Shown in pieces: positions 1 through 8,384 of a stretch of 53,094 bases of DNA. Location: NCBI GenBank assembly GCA_010092845.1, contig JAADYW010000202.1, forward strand, positions 1-53,094. The letters run 5' to 3'. A model generated the notes under the pieces. It was given only the letters and a program-made list of their open reading frames with translations. It ran no database searches and was not told the origin of the DNA. Source of the stretch: Chloroflexota bacterium. Its GTDB lineage: Bacteria > Chloroflexota > Anaerolineae > Aggregatilineales > J027. Each line of letters starts with the position of its first letter. The stretch's first letter is position 1. A program made the position numbers and the translations under genes.

Positions 1-1
1 C

Positions 2-1084
2 CTAACCGAGTGTGCGTTGCAAAATGTTGATCGCCGCGTTTACGTCTCGATCAACTGTAAGACCACAATCAGGACATCGGTGAACACGAACATGCAACCC
101 TTTTTTGACCATCACACCACAACCACTGCACATCTGCGATGTGTGACGTGGGTTCACTACGGCAATCTCGACCCCGGCCTCAATTGCCTTGTAGTCGAGG
201 ATTTCGTAGAACAGGCCCAACGCTACATCATGCGTCGATCTGGACAAGTGGCCGTTACGCAGCATAAACGTCAAATTCAGGTCTTCCAGCGCGATACCGC
301 CGTAGGTGTTGACCAGCCAATGCACCACTTTGTGCCACCAGTCGCGGCGCTGGTTGGCGATATGTTCGCTGTATGTCGCCAGTTGGTGCAGCGCCTTCGC
401 TCGACGGCGACTGCCTTTCTTCCTGCGAGCGACCGCACGCTGCAAGACGCGCAGCTTCTTCAGAGACTCGCGCAGAAAACCCGGTGCATCAATCACCGTG
501 CCATCGCTCAATGCCAGCGCGTGCAGGATGCCCACGTCAATGCCGACCAGCGGCTTATCCGACGGTTGAATTGCCACGTTGGGCCATTCGACTTGCAGCA
601 GCACGTACCAGCCGGAAGGCTTGCGCTTGATGATGATGTTCTTCAGTTTGCCATCAGGCATTTGTCGATGCCATTTCACCGTCACCAACCCGACATTCTG
701 GACATACAGCTTGCCGTCTTTCAGTCCCGCCCCGTCGCCCGGTTTGTAGTTCAAGCTGTTGAAATAGTGACGCCCCTTGAAACGCGGTCTGCCGCGCTTG
801 CCTTTCAGAAATTCACGATAGGCTTTGTCCAGACGGCGCAAAATTTGCTGCCCTGCGCTCATGTTGAGCAGACGCAAAGGGTTATCGTCCGGGCATTCAT
901 TGCGCCAATCGCGCCACATCGCCGATTGCTCGTTGTAAGTCACACCAATGCGCGACTCGTACCAGCGTTTGCGACGATACGCGAGCGCGTGGTTGTACAG
1001 CCAGCGAGCCATGTCGATGATTTCATTCAGCGCGGCTTGTTGCTCCTGGGTAGGATACATGCGATAGCGATAGGTGCGGAGCAC
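2..1084 (-). CDS. tnpB: TnpB RNA-guided endonuclease of the IS200/IS605 element
   Basis: The 360-aa protein has the usual TnpB length and order. An N-terminal helix-turn-helix-like region (1-110) is followed by a beta-rich part, a split RuvC nuclease and a four-cysteine zinc finger. Visible catalytic acids are D183 (VGIDVG), E267 (ALEDLN) and the DRD of 345-347 (VDRDVNAAINI). The zinc finger uses C319/C322 and C337/C340. Known TnpB proteins use an RNA from the 3' end of the element to cut the donor site and favour transposon retention; that RNA would lie left of the window. The gene starts 3 bases after the tnpA stop, so the two are probably co-transcribed. Nothing is truncated. Confidence 0.93.
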   Translation of the reverse strand: MLRTYRYRMYPTQEQQAALNEIIDMARWLYNHALAYRRKRWYESRIGVTYNEQSAMWRDWRNECPDDNPLRLLNMSAGQQILRRLDKAYREFLKGKRGRPRFKGRHYFNSLNYKPGDGAGLKDGKLYVQNVGLVTVKWHRQMPDGKLKNIIIKRKPSGWYVLLQVEWPNVAIQPSDKPLVGIDVGILHALALSDGTVIDAPGFLRESLKKLRVLQRAVARRKKGSRRRAKALHQLATYSEHIANQRRDWWHKVVHWLVNTYGGIALEDLNLTFMLRNGHLSRSTHDVALGLFYEILDYKAIEAGVEIAVVNPRHTSQMCSGCGVMVKKGLHVRVHRCPDCGLTVDRDVNAAINILQRTLG

Positions 1085-1087
1085 CGG

Positions 1088-1477
1088 CTATTTTCCTTTT
1101 TGAGCATCAATGTAGCGCTGGATTGTCTCCGCACTCATTTCGCCCGCTGTGCCAGCATAGTAAGAACGTGTCCACAAAGAAGGCAGACGGCTTTTCAATT
1201 GCGGAAATTCTTCGCGCAATTGGTGGCTTGTTTTCCCTTTCAGGCGAAACATGATTTGCGCGACAGAAAGCGTAGGCGGGAACGATGCAACCAGATGAAC
1301 GTGATCCGACTGGACCGTGAGGTTAATTACCTCTCCGCCCAAATTCACGACCACATCGGGAAGCAATTCGGCAAGGCGCTTGCCAACATCACCTTGCAGC
1401 ACCGGGCGTCGATATTTGGGACACCAAACAAGGTGGTAGTTGATGTTATAGTGCGCGTGTCGGGTTCGTTTTGTCAT
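1088..1477 (-). CDS. tnpA: IS200-type Y1 transposase TnpA
   Basis: The 129-aa protein is a single-domain HUH transposase. It has the HUH motif H59-V-H61-L and the catalytic tyrosine Y122 in the TIQRYIDAQ context, with Q126 as the usual partner residue. It begins with the family-typical run in which histidines and NINYHLVWCPKYRR recur near the N-terminus. Such enzymes move single-stranded DNA by recognising subterminal hairpins; one lies upstream at 1517-1558. The length equals that of known family members, so the gene looks intact. Confidence 0.94.
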   Translation of the reverse strand: MTKRTRHAHYNINYHLVWCPKYRRPVLQGDVGKRLAELLPDVVVNLGGEVINLTVQSDHVHLVASFPPTLSVAQIMFRLKGKTSHQLREEFPQLKSRLPSLWTRSYYAGTAGEMSAETIQRYIDAQKGK

Positions 1478-1516
1478 AGTAATCTAATTGTACAAAAGTT
1501 CCAAAAAAGGAGGCAA

Positions 1517-1558
1517 GCGGCATTCCCCGCCCCGCTAAAGCAGGGCGTCCCCTGCCGC
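1517..1558 (-). repeat. Imperfect palindrome, candidate left-end hairpin of the IS
   Basis: An outer stem of six bases (GCGGCA at 1517-1522 with TGCCGC at 1553-1558) encloses an inner hairpin, GCCC-C-GC, loop TAAA, GC-A-GGGC, at about 1528-1545. The position, about 40 bases upstream of the tnpA start, fits the TnpA-recognised left end of IS200/IS605 elements. The function is inferred from position. Confidence 0.65.
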
Positions 1559-1611
1559 AAATTCTATGGGAGGCACCTGAGCACAGTTGAGGGTGTTTAC
1601 AAGGGTATTTC

Positions 1612-1630
1612 CCACTGGTGTCGCCAGTGG
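1612..1630 (-). terminator. Short perfect hairpin 3' of the ferritin-like gene
   Basis: CCACTGG at 1612-1618 and CCAGTGG at 1624-1630 form a 7-bp stem around a 5-base loop, 10 bases past the stop of the gene at 1640-1960. There is no convincing run of T after it on the minus strand, so a terminator role is only possible. It could also be a feature of the site into which the IS inserted. Confidence 0.35.
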
Positions 1631-1639
1631 CCTTGGCAC

Positions 1640-1960
1640 CTAATCGTGGATCGCTTCGTCTTCAGCGTCCTCAGCCGCTTCAAGAATATCACCCTGAGTG
1701 AAGAGGACTTTCTGCGCTAGTTTCCGCCAGGTGGGTTTGCGCCGTAACAGCCACTCAAGGTCCATTACAAAGTGCTTGAACTCTTCCTTTTGTGCGTTAC
1801 CCATAATGGCCTTGGCATCGGCATCTTGCTCAACCGCTAGACGTTGCTCGTACCAGTTGATCGCATCGGCTTCTTCAATCAGAGAAACGATGATGCGCGC
1901 GAAGGAACGTGTATCCTGGGAAAGCTCTGCAGGGGGCTCATGATACTGATCGGTTGGCAT
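1640..1960 (-). CDS. Encapsulated-ferritin-like (EncFtn family) iron protein, without visible cargo peptide
   Basis: The 106-aa all-helical protein matches my memory of EncFtn proteins, half-size ferritin-like proteins that oxidise and pass iron inside encapsulin shells. The metal-site pattern is present: E29 and E30 with D32, W36 and Y37 in IEEADAINWYEQR, then E60 and H63 in KEEFKH, followed by the family-typical LEWLLRR. Start ATG 1960 has a good Shine-Dalgarno (AAGGAAG, 3-5 bases upstream). The tail ends in an acidic stretch (EDAEDEAIHD) and lacks the LxxGxLxI-type targeting peptide that sends cargo into encapsulins. No shell gene lies within reach on the right; on the left an IS begins about 70 bases away. 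It may be a non-encapsulated member, or its shell partner may lie beyond the IS. Confidence 0.75.
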   Translation of the reverse strand: MPTDQYHEPPAELSQDTRSFARIIVSLIEEADAINWYEQRLAVEQDADAKAIMGNAQKEEFKHFVMDLEWLLRRKPTWRKLAQKVLFTQGDILEAAEDAEDEAIHD

Positions 1961-2126
1961 GTTCTTCCTTTCTTGTCTTACCAGATGATCTCATTCTAAT
2001 CAGTACGACTGCATGCCGACACAGCAGAGTGACCAAATCCGTATGGGCCAGTCTACCCAAAATGAACGTATGCGGACGCGCGAGATTCGACGTGTATACA
2101 ATGGGGGGATTCGTCGCGTGAATGGG

Positions 2127-3896
2127 TCATCTAGCTGGATAGGTGATCCCATGACCCAGTTCATACCAACCTTCGAGCGCCATCGGCAATCTGCCGCGAG
2201 CCGGGACCGCACCCGCGAGCACACGGCAGAGCGCCACTTGCGCTTCCTCACGGGTAGAGTAGGCGGCCACAAATCCAGGCGTGTCAGGGTCAATCGCAGC
2301 GACAGCCTCCCACTCATAGGGCTTCCACAGCGAAACGTAGATCATCTTCTCGGTGGGCAATCCGGCCACGAAATTGGCCTGTTCGATGTTCCAGCCGATA
2401 TTCTCAGCAATGACAACCACCGTGTCCGCCTGGTTAGCAGCAGCCCGCGCGGCGCCAAACTCCCAGTCATAAGGCTCAAAACTGTATCCCTGGAAGACAG
2501 CCTCAGGTAGATACTGGCTGCACACCTCTTGAATGGCTGGTTTCCCGACAGGATAGATAATTGCCACGTCATCATCGGGCAACAGGGGCAACATCTTCTC
2601 GTCATCACGAACCACTGTGATACCTGCTTCAAACATCGCGGTGATTGCTTCATGCGACGTGTCGCGCGCAATCCGCGCCGCAGCAGTCTCTGGCTCCAGC
2701 GGGGTCCATGCCATCAATCCGTAGGCAATCTTGATCCGCAGCACGCGCCGCACCGATTCATCAACGCGCGCAATCGGCAGGCTGCCATTCTGGGCCGCAA
2801 GGTAAACATAGTCCATCGCACGTTGCTGGTCCTCAAAGTTGGCATTGGGCCCCATCGCGACGATATCAACACCTGCTTGGAGCGCCATCAGGGCTGCATG
2901 CGGGAAGCTATAAGCTGTCACGATGCCGCCCATCTCAAGCGCATCCGTCATAACGATGCCTTCGAAACCCAACTCATCTCGCAGAATACTGATCATCACG
3001 GGGGAAAGACTGGCTGGCAGATTCTCGACAGGTTCGATTGCTGGATAATACAAATGCCCAACCATTACTGCCTGAGCTCCCCCCTCAATCGCGACCGCAA
3101 ACGCGCGGAGATTGGTCGAGCGCCAGGTTGCTTCATCGAGATTTACCGCCGCCACCTGGGCATGGCTATCGTCCGCGGTAGGGCTGTGCCCGGGATAATG
3201 CTTAAGCACACTGACCACCCCAGCATTCGCCATCCCCTGCGTCATCCCCCCGGCTAATTCGCCGACGATCTGAGGATCCTGGCTCAAGGTACGGTGATTG
3301 AGGACACGATAGGGGTTCAGCATATCCGCGCGGGTATGCAGATCGACCACCGGGGCCAGGTTCATATTGAAGCCGACCGCATTGATCTCGCTGGCCATAG
3401 CGTCACCGATGCGCACAGCAATCTGGGGATCGGCGGTCGCGCCCAGAATCGAAGGCTCTGGAAAAGCGGTGAATCCCTCCTCCAACCGGCGCACGCGGCC
3501 GCCCTCCTGATCGACAGCAATCAAGAGAGGGATCGAGGTGTTGTTGAGACTGGTCACCTGGAGTTCATTGGTAAAACGCGTGATCGACTCGGGCGAGCGA
3601 CCCTGAAGGTTCTGCAAAGACAGCACAATTGCACCCGGTTGGTATGTACTCAAGAAGGCAAGCTGCTGCTCGGTTAGCTGCGATCCACCAATACTGACCA
3701 TAAACAGCTGCCCGACCTTCTGACGGAGGCTCATCTGTGCTAGCAGCGCATCAACCTGTTCTTCGACTGATTGGCCACTAGGATCAATAGCACTTGAGGG
3801 TCGGGTCGGCGAAACCAGGGCCAAGGTAGCCAGCAGGCTGAGGACCATGATAAGCCGGATAGCAGAGTCGCGTGTCGTTGTTAGCATCTTCACCAT
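2127..3896 (-). CDS. Secreted glycoside hydrolase family 3 (beta-N-acetylhexosaminidase-like)
   Basis: The protein has a hydrophobic N-terminal segment (signal peptide or anchor), the GH3 TIM barrel and a C-terminal alpha/beta domain. Landmarks are AVDQEGGRVRRL, LAPVVDL, the KHYPGH motif followed by D-S-H (the NagZ-type acid/base dyad region), and VMTDALEMGGI with the nucleophile Asp. The KHYPGH and DSH motifs favour N-acetylglucosaminidase-type activity, such as peptidoglycan recycling, over beta-glucosidase. An open frame extends to 3944, but ATG 3896 gives a signal peptide with a positively charged start followed at once by the hydrophobic core, so I prefer it (589 aa). Neither start has a clear Shine-Dalgarno. 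It lies downstream of glgC with a gap of about 120 bases. Confidence 0.85.
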   Translation of the reverse strand: MVKMLTTTRDSAIRLIMVLSLLATLALVSPTRPSSAIDPSGQSVEEQVDALLAQMSLRQKVGQLFMVSIGGSQLTEQQLAFLSTYQPGAIVLSLQNLQGRSPESITRFTNELQVTSLNNTSIPLLIAVDQEGGRVRRLEEGFTAFPEPSILGATADPQIAVRIGDAMASEINAVGFNMNLAPVVDLHTRADMLNPYRVLNHRTLSQDPQIVGELAGGMTQGMANAGVVSVLKHYPGHSPTADDSHAQVAAVNLDEATWRSTNLRAFAVAIEGGAQAVMVGHLYYPAIEPVENLPASLSPVMISILRDELGFEGIVMTDALEMGGIVTAYSFPHAALMALQAGVDIVAMGPNANFEDQQRAMDYVYLAAQNGSLPIARVDESVRRVLRIKIAYGLMAWTPLEPETAAARIARDTSHEAITAMFEAGITVVRDDEKMLPLLPDDDVAIIYPVGKPAIQEVCSQYLPEAVFQGYSFEPYDWEFGAARAAANQADTVVVIAENIGWNIEQANFVAGLPTEKMIYVSLWKPYEWEAVAAIDPDTPGFVAAYSTREEAQVALCRVLAGAVPARGRLPMALEGWYELGHGITYPAR

Positions 3897-4019
3897 GCTT
3901 GTAGATGGGGGAACCTGAGTAGCCCAACAGTCTAAACTTATCATACGATCGGGTATGCATGCGGCCAGAACGACCTAAGGTCACTCTGACCGCCAGGGCA
4001 ACAGATCAAACCTCGGCTA

Positions 4020-5285
4020 CTAGGGGCCGGTGTACGCAACTCGTTCTGAATCTGGCACAGATCGATCAGTATATCTCTCGACAAAGAAGCTCTCTTCAGT
4101 CTCGCTGGCAATCACTACATCGGCGCCAACCTTAAACTCCGGCGGAATACGTGTGCTCTTACCGATCGTGGTTAGGTGCGGGAACTCGGCGCCTTCAACA
4201 ATCCGGCCGACATGGGCATTCTGGCCGATAACCACCTGCTTGTCGATAATGCAGTGTTCGACCACCGCCCCGGCCTCGATATAGGTATCTGTCAAAACAA
4301 TGCTTTCACGCACGACTGCGCCTGGGCCGACATAGACCCCTGGTGAGAGGACGCTGCGCTCAACCGTCGCGCCCTGAGCAACGATTGACCCATCGGTAAT
4401 GAGGCTGTCAATAATGTTGGTACCACCCTCCAGCTTGACAGGTGGCCGTTCCTCCGAGCGCGTGTGAATGACCCACGTCCGGTCGTTCAAGTCCAGCGGT
4501 GGGGGCACCTGCAACAGATCCATATGCGCTTCCCAGTACGCGCGCAGCGTTCCAACGTCGACCCAGTACCCCTCAAAGGGATAAGCCACAACACGCCGTC
4601 CATCAGCAATCATCTTGGGGATGATGTCCTTGCCAAAGTCATGATTGGAGTCGTCGTCTTTGCCATCGCGTTCAAGATAGAAGTCAAGAACGCTCGTTTT
4701 GAAGATATAGACGCCCATATTGGCGAGCGTTCCCGGCGGGTCCTTGGGTTTCTCATAAAACTCTATGATGTTCATGTTCTCATCAGTGAACATGATTCCG
4801 TAGCGGCTCGCTTCGTGCAAGGGAACATCAATCACGCAGATGGTCACATCTGCATTGTGCTCCTCGTGGTAATTAATCAGGTCGGTATAGTCCATCTGGT
4901 AGATATGATCACCCGAAAGAATCAGCGCGTTCTCAGGCGAACCGCGCCGCACAAAGTTGAAATTTTGCGTAACCGCATCCGCTGTGCCCCGATACCAGTC
5001 GGTCGCCCAACGCCCTTTATAGGGCTGCAGAAGCTGCACACCACCCGAAAAGGACCGGTCCAGGTCCCACGGACGGCCGCGAGCAATATGTTCATTAAGT
5101 GAGTGGGGACGATATTGGGTTAAGACCAGGACATCGAATAAGCCAGAATTCACGCAATTGGAGAGTACAAAATCGATAATTCGATACTTGCCAGCAAAAG
5201 GCACAGCCGGTTTGGCGCGCTTCGCTGTCAGGACGCCGAGCCGCGTTCCTTCACCACCAGCAAGCACGACCGCTCGAGTAGCCAT
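4020..5285 (-). CDS. glgC: Glucose-1-phosphate adenylyltransferase
   Basis: The 421-aa enzyme makes ADP-glucose from ATP and glucose-1-phosphate, the committed step of bacterial glycogen synthesis. Residues 8-16 hold the nucleotide-binding signature (LAGGEGTRL), 25-39 the [15 protein letters not shown] motif, and later WYRGTADAV and [11 protein letters not shown] of the active site. The C-terminal third is a left-handed beta-helix with hexapeptide-like repeats, normal for the family. Its ATG is preceded by an AGGGGAAG Shine-Dalgarno overlapping the region just after the stop of the upstream phosphatase-like gene (12-base gap), so the two are probably co-transcribed. The partner glucan phosphorylase is at 13450-16035; no glycogen synthase is in the window. 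Confidence 0.95.
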   Translation of the reverse strand: MATRAVVLAGGEGTRLGVLTAKRAKPAVPFAGKYRIIDFVLSNCVNSGLFDVLVLTQYRPHSLNEHIARGRPWDLDRSFSGGVQLLQPYKGRWATDWYRGTADAVTQNFNFVRRGSPENALILSGDHIYQMDYTDLINYHEEHNADVTICVIDVPLHEASRYGIMFTDENMNIIEFYEKPKDPPGTLANMGVYIFKTSVLDFYLERDGKDDDSNHDFGKDIIPKMIADGRRVVAYPFEGYWVDVGTLRAYWEAHMDLLQVPPPLDLNDRTWVIHTRSEERPPVKLEGGTNIIDSLITDGSIVAQGATVERSVLSPGVYVGPGAVVRESIVLTDTYIEAGAVVEHCIIDKQVVIGQNAHVGRIVEGAEFPHLTTIGKSTRIPPEFKVGADVVIASETEESFFVERYTDRSVPDSERVAYTGP

Positions 5286-5297
5286 AGGTTTCTTCCC

Positions 5298-6173
5298 CTA
5301 AAACTGTAATGTCACATAGACAGGACGATGATCCGAACCACTGATGTGGCGATGCTGTTGGACATGGGCCGATTCCGGAACCACGTACTGCGCCAGCGTT
5401 GGCGAAAGCAGCAGATAATCAATCTGGCTGTACTGGTCCTCCTTCTTCCAGTGATAGGTCCAGCGGTCAGCCTGTGGTAAAGCCTGTAACACATCAACCA
5501 GTTGAAGCTGAGGATTCTGGAGCAAAGGACGCAATGGCGCTGAATCCGGTGTGTCATTCAAATCACCGGCGACGATGTAAAGCGCGTTCGGGTTCGGAAA
5601 ACGCGCGCGAACAATGCTCGCAATCATATGAGCCTGTTGCCAGCGCAAGCGCTCAGCCCGATCACGAGCAGCCGCTTCATCAGCAGCATTGAGCGAAGGG
5701 TCAACCCACTTACTCTTGAGGTGCGACACGAAAATAGTGAAGAGACGTTGCCCGGGGCTTTCGGGATGCAGGACCTCAACCTCAAGTAAATCACGTGAGA
5801 AAAGCTTCTGACCCGTCTCTAAATCGCGAATAAACTGATACGATACGATTTGACCTAGCGGCAGGGTGCTGGCAACAGCAACATCAATATTACGCGGATC
5901 GTTCGCTGGAATCAGCGCCAGATCCCGAAAATGACGCCCAAGCTGAGACACATTAAACTCGTACAGTACCCCTTTGCCCTCGACCTCCTGAAAAGCTATG
6001 ACATCTGGCTCATCTTCACGAAGCCGCTGCCCAATATGGAATATTTCATCCAGGCTTTTGGGCTTGGTACTACGTTTGTTCCAGCGATCGTCGCTCCAAC
6101 TGTAGGGATCATCAAAACGATCAAAGAGGTTATTGACGTTGTAGGTGCCGACTTTGATTTCTAAGCCTGCCAC
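5298..6173 (-). CDS. Endonuclease/exonuclease/phosphatase family protein
   Basis: The 291-aa protein has the EEP fold of DNase I and sphingomyelinase-type enzymes. Visible motifs in order are [10 protein letters not shown] near the N-terminus, [10 protein letters not shown] with catalytic Glu near residue 63, [19 protein letters not shown] (Asp/Asn pair), SQIDYLLLS and the C-terminal SGSDHRPV with the catalytic His. I chose the GTG at 6173, because AGGAG lies 7 bases upstream and the conserved domain starts immediately after. The longer frame from 6230 would add an Arg/Cys-rich tail (MCLLATRASCCGHGRRRDR) not expected in this family. No signal peptide is seen, so it is probably cytoplasmic. 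The substrate cannot be told from sequence. Confidence 0.88.
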   Translation of the reverse strand: MAGLEIKVGTYNVNNLFDRFDDPYSWSDDRWNKRSTKPKSLDEIFHIGQRLREDEPDVIAFQEVEGKGVLYEFNVSQLGRHFRDLALIPANDPRNIDVAVASTLPLGQIVSYQFIRDLETGQKLFSRDLLEVEVLHPESPGQRLFTIFVSHLKSKWVDPSLNAADEAAARDRAERLRWQQAHMIASIVRARFPNPNALYIVAGDLNDTPDSAPLRPLLQNPQLQLVDVLQALPQADRWTYHWKKEDQYSQIDYLLLSPTLAQYVVPESAHVQQHRHISGSDHRPVYVTLQF

Positions 6174-6292
6174 CCTGTCTCTCCTTCTACCATGCCCGCA
6201 ACACGAAGCGCGGGTCGCCAGCAAACACACATCCTAAGTATGGCGACTGAGCACCGTTTTAGCAAGGCATTTGAAGACTCTAAGGCTACCCA

Positions 6293-6338
6293 CCTGGCTG
6301 GACCTGGCCTTTCTAGCCAGGAAACACGGTGATAGAAT
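6293..6338 (+). promoter_or_regulatory. Extended -10 with an upstream inverted repeat, candidate promoter/operator
   Basis: TAGAAT at 6333-6338 preceded by TGA gives an extended -10. CCTGGCT at 6293-6299 and AGCCAGG at 6315-6321 form an inverted repeat with a 15-base loop just upstream, where a -35 would lie; no good -35 hexamer is visible. If this is the promoter, the downstream gene must start at ATG 6377 rather than GTG 6329. Confidence 0.35.
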
Positions 6339-7480
6339 ACCTACATTGGGACCGGTCACAGAGCAATTACCGCCGCATGCGCAAATACTGGAATCAAATG
6401 CTGCTCGGGATGGCATTCGTCGCCACCGTGTTGATCGCTGTCGTAATTGTCGGCGACGCACGGTCGCTGGCTAAGCGGCTGGAGTCGTTTCCCGTCTGGT
6501 ACTTTCTGCCCATTATTGTGCTTAAAGTCATGAACTGGTTGTTCAGCTACCTGGAATGGCACTATTTTCTGCACGTCATAGGCGTGAATCCAGTTCTAAA
6601 GGGACCAACAGCGCCCGCCCCGCATCCAGATCAACCTGCAACGATACGGGTACAGGACAGCCTCATCCTATGGATGGCCAGCCTTCCCTTTATCTTGTCC
6701 CCCGGCAAAATCGCTGAGATAATCAAGGCCCTCGCGCTCAAGAACTTGACGGGCACACCCATCACCCGAAGCGCGCCGATCATCTTCGCAGAGCGCCTCG
6801 TTGACGGCATCGCCGTTGTCTTGTTGGTGGGTGCTTCTGCTGGAATTGCTAGCGATGCCATTTTTACTCCCGGGGACGTCAGTCCCTCATATCTGCGCGG
6901 TGTACTCATCGGCATCAGCCTGTTCATGCTGGGACTGATCGTCCTCATACAGTTCCGTGGCATCATTCAACGCATCATTACTGTCGCAGGGCAGTTGCCG
7001 ATCGTCCAGCATTTGGAGAATCCACTACGAACGCTGTACGATAGCAGCTATGACCTGGTCAAGTTACGGCATCTCATGCCGACAACCGTCTTTGGCATGG
7101 GAGCCTACTTCACAGATTGCGTTGGCTTCTACTTTATGCTCGTCGGGTTAGGGGCTAACCCATCCGGAGAGCTATTTGTGCAGGCGACGTTCATTCTTGG
7201 CTTCTCGATTGTTGTGTCTGCAATCAGCGCTATGCCTGGCGGCGCCGGCGGACGCGAAATCACCATCGCCGTGCTACTCAGTAGCATCGTTGGCATGGGA
7301 GGAGCGGCTAACAGCGCCGCCGTACTGATGATCGGGATATTTCAGGTGTGGTTTGGCGCCTTGGTAGGGATCATCATCGCAATAGTCTTCCGACACCGGC
7401 TATTTCCCGCTAGCCTCGAGCGGGAGCTCAGTGCGCTTGAAGAACAGCACAACGATGACCCAGCAACCGCTGCAGTGTGA
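6329..7480 (+). CDS. Lysylphosphatidylglycerol synthase TM-region (UPF0104) family membrane protein, flippase-like
   Basis: The protein of up to 383 aa has about eight hydrophobic segments and the GGAGGREI stretch typical of the LPG_synthase_TM/UPF0104 family. Members include the flippase half of MprF and many proteins of unknown lipid or polyprenyl-lipid handling. There is no C-terminal synthase domain, so aminoacyl transfer to lipid is not expected. Two starts compete: GTG 6329 has AGGA six bases upstream, while ATG 6377 (MRKYWNQ) fits if the -10-like TAGAAT at 6333 is used. It is divergent from the gene at 5298-6173. A related protein, also without a synthase domain, heads the glycan operon (45333-46418). 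Confidence 0.8.
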   Translation: MIEYLHWDRSQSNYRRMRKYWNQMLLGMAFVATVLIAVVIVGDARSLAKRLESFPVWYFLPIIVLKVMNWLFSYLEWHYFLHVIGVNPVLKGPTAPAPHPDQPATIRVQDSLILWMASLPFILSPGKIAEIIKALALKNLTGTPITRSAPIIFAERLVDGIAVVLLVGASAGIASDAIFTPGDVSPSYLRGVLIGISLFMLGLIVLIQFRGIIQRIITVAGQLPIVQHLENPLRTLYDSSYDLVKLRHLMPTTVFGMGAYFTDCVGFYFMLVGLGANPSGELFVQATFILGFSIVVSAISAMPGGAGGREITIAVLLSSIVGMGGAANSAAVLMIGIFQVWFGALVGIIIAIVFRHRLFPASLERELSALEEQHNDDPATAAV

Positions 7481-7501
7481 CCGTCTTCGCGGAAAACGCC
7501 C

Positions 7502-7530
7502 TTGTCAGCCAGCAATGAGCGTGCTAGAAT
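7502..7530 (+). promoter_or_regulatory. Sigma-70-type promoter of tRNA-Gln
   Basis: TTGTCA at 7502-7507 and TAGAAT at 7525-7530 are separated by 17 bases. The predicted start lies just before the mature tRNA 5' end at 7542. This is one of the clearest promoters in the window. Confidence 0.8.
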
Positions 7531-7541
7531 GCACTCCACTA

Positions 7542-7613
7542 TGCGGGATAGTTTAATTGGCAGAACAGCGGACTCTGGATCCGTCAGTCCTGGTTCGAGT
7601 CCAGGTCCCGCAG
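7542..7613 (+). tRNA. trnQ: tRNA-Gln, anticodon CUG
   Basis: A full cloverleaf folds by eye. The acceptor stem TGCGGGA pairs with TCCCGCA. The D-arm GTTT pairs with GAAC (one G-U). The anticodon stem GCGGA pairs with TCCGT around loop CTCTGGA, so the anticodon is CTG (reads CAG). The variable loop is 4 bases, and the T-arm is CCTGG-TTCGAGT-CCAGG. The discriminator base is G73. CCA is not encoded; the next bases are CAG. A promoter lies directly upstream and a strong terminator directly downstream, so it is a single-gene unit. Confidence 0.96.
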
Positions 7614-7622
7614 CAGAGACGC

Positions 7623-7648
7623 CCCCATCATCCGCGATGGGGTTTTTT
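7623..7648 (+). terminator. Rho-independent terminator of tRNA-Gln
   Basis: CCCCATC (7623-7629) pairs with GATGGGG (7636-7642) around a 6-base loop and is followed by six T (7643-7648). It points along the plus strand, protecting the convergent gene at 7653-8282. Confidence 0.92.
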
Positions 7649-7652
7649 GTGT

Positions 7653-8282
7653 CTAGCGCCCTAGAAGGTTGCCGATAAAACCGCTGCGTTCCAGGCCTTC
7701 ACCACCATCAAAGTCAATCAAACGCATCGTCGCCCAAACCAGGAACAAGACACTTCCGGCCCCAAACAGGCAGATAAGTGCGCCAGATCCCAGCATGATG
7801 GTTGCCAGGCCATCTTGCTCAGTTTCAGCGAAAACGAAGATCGAGCCGATTAGCAGCGCCACGCCTCCCAGGTTGAGGAGCACCGTCCGCAGGCACGCGC
7901 GGCTGGGCAAGCATCCCCCTCTATCGGACCCACCGCGCATGGCCGCGAAGAACAGTAATCCCATAAAAACCCAGTCCATCCGATCCATCCCTGGGACACC
8001 GAAGCACCCACGCGGAGATGAGCCGTTGTCCGGTTCGTCTTCCGGGTCGCGATCATCGTAGTCATAGCCTGACCGCTGATGCTGTTCTATTTCGCGATAG
8101 GATTCAGTCTTGCGTCGCAAATCAGGAGCTCGCGGGGGACGTAACCCCGATCCAGGACCCTGGCCACTATACGGATCCTCGTAGGGCGGCTCACGCCGCG
8201 GGTCTCGGGGGGGATAATCCTGATTTGGAGGAGGACCTTGCGGGGGATAGCGCCCCCCACCCTGGCGATCATCATACGACAT
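7653..8282 (-). CDS. Uncharacterised membrane protein with proline-rich, disordered N-terminus
   Basis: The 209-aa protein has a hydrophilic N-terminal 100 residues rich in Pro, Tyr, Asp and Arg (repeated PP, YP and RDPRR-like pieces). This is followed by a short hydrophobic stretch (about 103-115) and two clear membrane helices (about 133-152 and 157-185). I do not recognise a family. Cysteines at 93, 124 and 130 flank the first helices. The start ATG 8282 has GGAG seven bases upstream. It is transcribed in the same direction as the malic enzyme gene, 102 bases downstream of it, and converges on the tRNA. The low-complexity tail suggests protein-protein contact or a flexible tether. Confidence 0.8.
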   Translation of the reverse strand: MSYDDRQGGGRYPPQGPPPNQDYPPRDPRREPPYEDPYSGQGPGSGLRPPRAPDLRRKTESYREIEQHQRSGYDYDDRDPEDEPDNGSSPRGCFGVPGMDRMDWVFMGLLFFAAMRGGSDRGGCLPSRACLRTVLLNLGGVALLIGSIFVFAETEQDGLATIMLGSGALICLFGAGSVLFLVWATMRLIDFDGGEGLERSGFIGNLLGR

Positions 8283-8384
8283 AAGGGCACTCCGCTGGAA
8301 CTATAACGTTCAAGGGCCGCCGTTAGGGAGAGCCCTACACGGCGACCGCTTGTTGGCAATGTAGTGATTATTGTACAGCGTTTG

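Larger units (their letters stand above)
1..1570 (-). mobile_element. IS200/IS605-family insertion sequence, cut by the left window edge
   Basis: The element holds a Y1-type tnpA followed by tnpB, both on the minus strand, with a hairpin at 1517-1558 just upstream of tnpA as expected for the left end. The tnpB stop codon sits at positions 2-4, so the right end and the guide RNA region expected there lie outside the window. The outer boundary near 1570 is inferred from the hairpin only; I could not identify the target tetra- or pentanucleotide. No terminal inverted repeats or target duplication are expected for this family. Both proteins keep their catalytic residues, so the copy looks potentially active. 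Confidence 0.85.

Noticed and set aside
17-1720. A 567-codon plus-strand open frame covering the whole IS and beyond
   Set aside because: It lies antisense to tnpB, tnpA and part of the ferritin-like gene, which have clear family motifs; its translation is Arg/His/Gln-rich with no recognisable domain.
2123-2158. Inverted repeat TGGGTCAT ... ATGACCCA at the 3' end of the GH3 gene as a terminator
   Set aside because: It lies mostly inside the coding end, has a 20-base loop and no T-run after it on the minus strand.
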